Shown here piece after piece: positions 6,289 to 6,796 of a stretch of DNA of 6,796 nucleotides (the stretch's first letter is position 1; the number at the start of each line of letters is the position of its first letter). The stretch lies in NCBI GenBank assembly GCA_937892735.1, contig CALBGL010000002.1, positions 1 to 6,796 on the forward strand, written 5' to 3'. Source of the DNA: an uncultured Clostridia bacterium. GTDB lineage: Bacteria; Bacillota; Clostridia; Lachnospirales; Bianqueaceae. The notes below the pieces were generated by a model. It was not told the DNA's origin. It was given only the letters and a program-made list of their open reading frames with translations, and searched no databases. The position numbers and the translations under genes are program-made.

Positions 6289-6317
6289 ATTATACCGGAT
6301 TTTCGAGCGAACTGCAA
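6289..6317 (-). promoter_or_regulatory. Promoter of the regulator-kinase-pectinesterase operon
   Basis: On the minus strand TTGCAG (6312-6317) and a perfect TATAAT (6289-6294) are 17 nt apart. The predicted start near 6282 leaves a leader of about 33 nt containing the AGGGAG site of the response regulator. The weak -35 would fit a promoter needing activation. Confidence 0.65.
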
Positions 6318-6339
6318 GCTTCCGGATAGAATCCTTAAC

Positions 6340-6374
6340 AAAAAGGAACTCGCGCGCAAAACATTCCGCGTGAG
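6340..6374 (-). terminator. Minus-strand terminator ahead of the operon promoter
   Basis: ctcgcgcg (6349-6356) pairs with cgcgtgag (6367-6374), with one G-U pair and a 10-nt loop. On the minus strand the stem is followed by TTCC and TTTTT (complement of 6340-6344). It would end transcription coming from the VOC gene side and so isolate the operon promoter at 6289-6317. Confidence 0.6.
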
Positions 6375-6398
6375 AGCTTCTTTCCGAGAATTCGGGTT

Positions 6399-6515
6399 TT
6401 TTCTCATTACTCGGATGCTGTAATTGTTACATCGCGCCATGACTAATGAGATATCCGGGGGTTTTCTCATTACTCGACTGCTGCAATTGTTACATCCCAC
6501 TCCGGACTAATGAGA
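6399..6515. repeat. Two tandem imperfect ~63-bp copies of a nested dyad
   Basis: Copy 1 spans about 6399-6451 and copy 2 about 6462-6515, offset by 63-64 nt. Each is bounded by tctcatta ... taatgaga (8-bp inverted repeat: 6402-6409 / 6444-6451 and 6465-6472 / 6508-6515). Each has an inner dyad, tgtaattgttaca at 6419-6431 and tgcaattgttaca at 6482-6494. The copies agree closely over their left half and outer arms but differ around 6432-6440. They lie in the gap between the VOC gene and the operon terminator. They could be a dispersed intergenic repeat, a paired operator or an RNA element. Confidence 0.7.
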
Positions 6516-6540
6516 AATCTGATCCGCTGCGACTTCGGAT

Positions 6541-6568
6541 TTGTCAGCAGGTCAGACTTTTGTATAAT
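6541..6568 (+). promoter_or_regulatory. Possible plus-strand promoter pointing into the VOC gene
   Basis: TTGTCA (6541-6546) and TATAAT (6563-6568) are 16 nt apart, close to consensus. No credible plus-strand gene follows in the window, so it would give an antisense transcript over the end of the VOC gene. It may be chance in AT-rich DNA. Confidence 0.25.
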
Positions 6569-6623
6569 TCTTTCCATCATTCGAATATGGATAGTTTCAT
6601 GCCCTAACCCGATACATTCCGAT

Positions 6624-6796
6624 TTATTTATCTTTTTCTTCATATGGTTTATTCCAAGAACCAATTTCTACCAGATTCCCTTCAGGATCTGCAATATAAC
6701 ACGTTCTTTGCCCCCAAGGTTCCGTTGTTGGAGCCAATACTGATACCGCCCCCTTCGCTATTGCTTTTTCATATTCTAAGTCTACTTCCTCAAAAG
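6624..6796 (-). CDS. VOC-superfamily protein (glyoxalase/bleomycin-resistance fold), C-terminal part, runs off right edge
   Basis: Reading the minus strand from 6794, an open frame of 56 codons ends at TAA 6626-6624; the start lies beyond the window. The peptide contains ...TTEPWGQRTCYIADPEGN and then LVEIGSW, the closing beta strands of a VOC module. The Glu in NLVEI is at the place of the usual metal-binding Glu of metal-dependent members. The family includes glyoxalase I, extradiol dioxygenases and antibiotic-binding proteins, so substrate cannot be given. No terminator directly follows the stop; the nearest on this strand is at 6340-6374. Confidence 0.85.
   Translation of the reverse strand, partial: FEEVDLEYEKAIAKGAVSVLAPTTEPWGQRTCYIADPEGNLVEIGSWNKPYEEKDK

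Noticed and set aside
6279..6500. 73-codon minus-strand frame across the ~63-bp repeats
   Set aside because: Its repeated peptide comes from the DNA repeats and it crosses the terminator and operon promoter; no ribosome binding site.
6470..6664. 64-codon minus-strand frame
   Set aside because: It overlaps the 3' end of the VOC frame and the repeat in another frame, without domain features.

Overview
The window looks like genome sequence from a gut-type Clostridia (Lachnospiraceae-like) Firmicute. The signs are strong AGGAGG-type ribosome binding sites, short U-tailed intrinsic terminators, an OmpR/VanS-style two-component pair, and a helix-turn-helix/DUF6017-type protein typical of clostridial integrative and conjugative elements (ICEs). 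I could run no database search, so the taxon is an inference.

Layout. (a) 1-491, minus strand: the first 163 codons of an ICE-type DUF6017/replication-initiator-like protein that runs off the left edge. Its linker is encoded by about 13 consecutive 15-bp units. (b) 492-1152: a control region without a certain gene. It holds a minus-strand terminator (677-702), a second long hairpin (708-751), a 13-bp perfect inverted repeat (889-949) and a weakly supported 54-codon ORF. It ends in the promoter of the next gene, which is studded with TTCCCTTA motifs. (c) 1153-2199, plus strand: a stand-alone Fic-family protein with a C-terminal winged helix. Its catalytic motif reads HPFNAGNGR, so the usual metal-binding Asp/Glu is Ala. 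A perfect 18-bp terminator hairpin follows and carries the same TTCCCTTAAAT motif. (d) 2385-3011, minus strand: an unrecognised, probably formerly exported protein broken by an in-frame TAG at codon 15. (e) 6249-3124, minus strand: one compact operon of response regulator, sensor histidine kinase and pectin methylesterase, with gaps of 6 and 15 nt. It has a recognisable promoter upstream (6289-6317) and a terminator downstream (3074-3107). (f) 6318-6623: a minus-strand terminator and two tandem imperfect ~63-bp copies of a nested dyad. (g) 6624-6796, minus strand: the C-terminal end of a VOC (glyoxalase/bleomycin-resistance fold) protein running off the right edge.

How it works together. The right half reads as host chromosome: a signal-transduction pair co-transcribed with a pectinesterase that lacks a signal peptide. 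This suggests sensing of a plant cell-wall signal and de-esterification of imported pectic oligomers in the cytoplasm. The left half reads as accessory DNA: an ICE maintenance protein and an AT-richer Fic cassette that may repress its own promoter. The decayed gene at 2385-3011 lies between the two.

The most interesting signals are the 15-bp intragenic repeat array (possible iterons), the Fic active-site substitution, the repeated TTCCCTTA sites at both ends of fic, the regulator-kinase-pectinesterase operon, and the paired ~63-bp dyads at 6399-6515.
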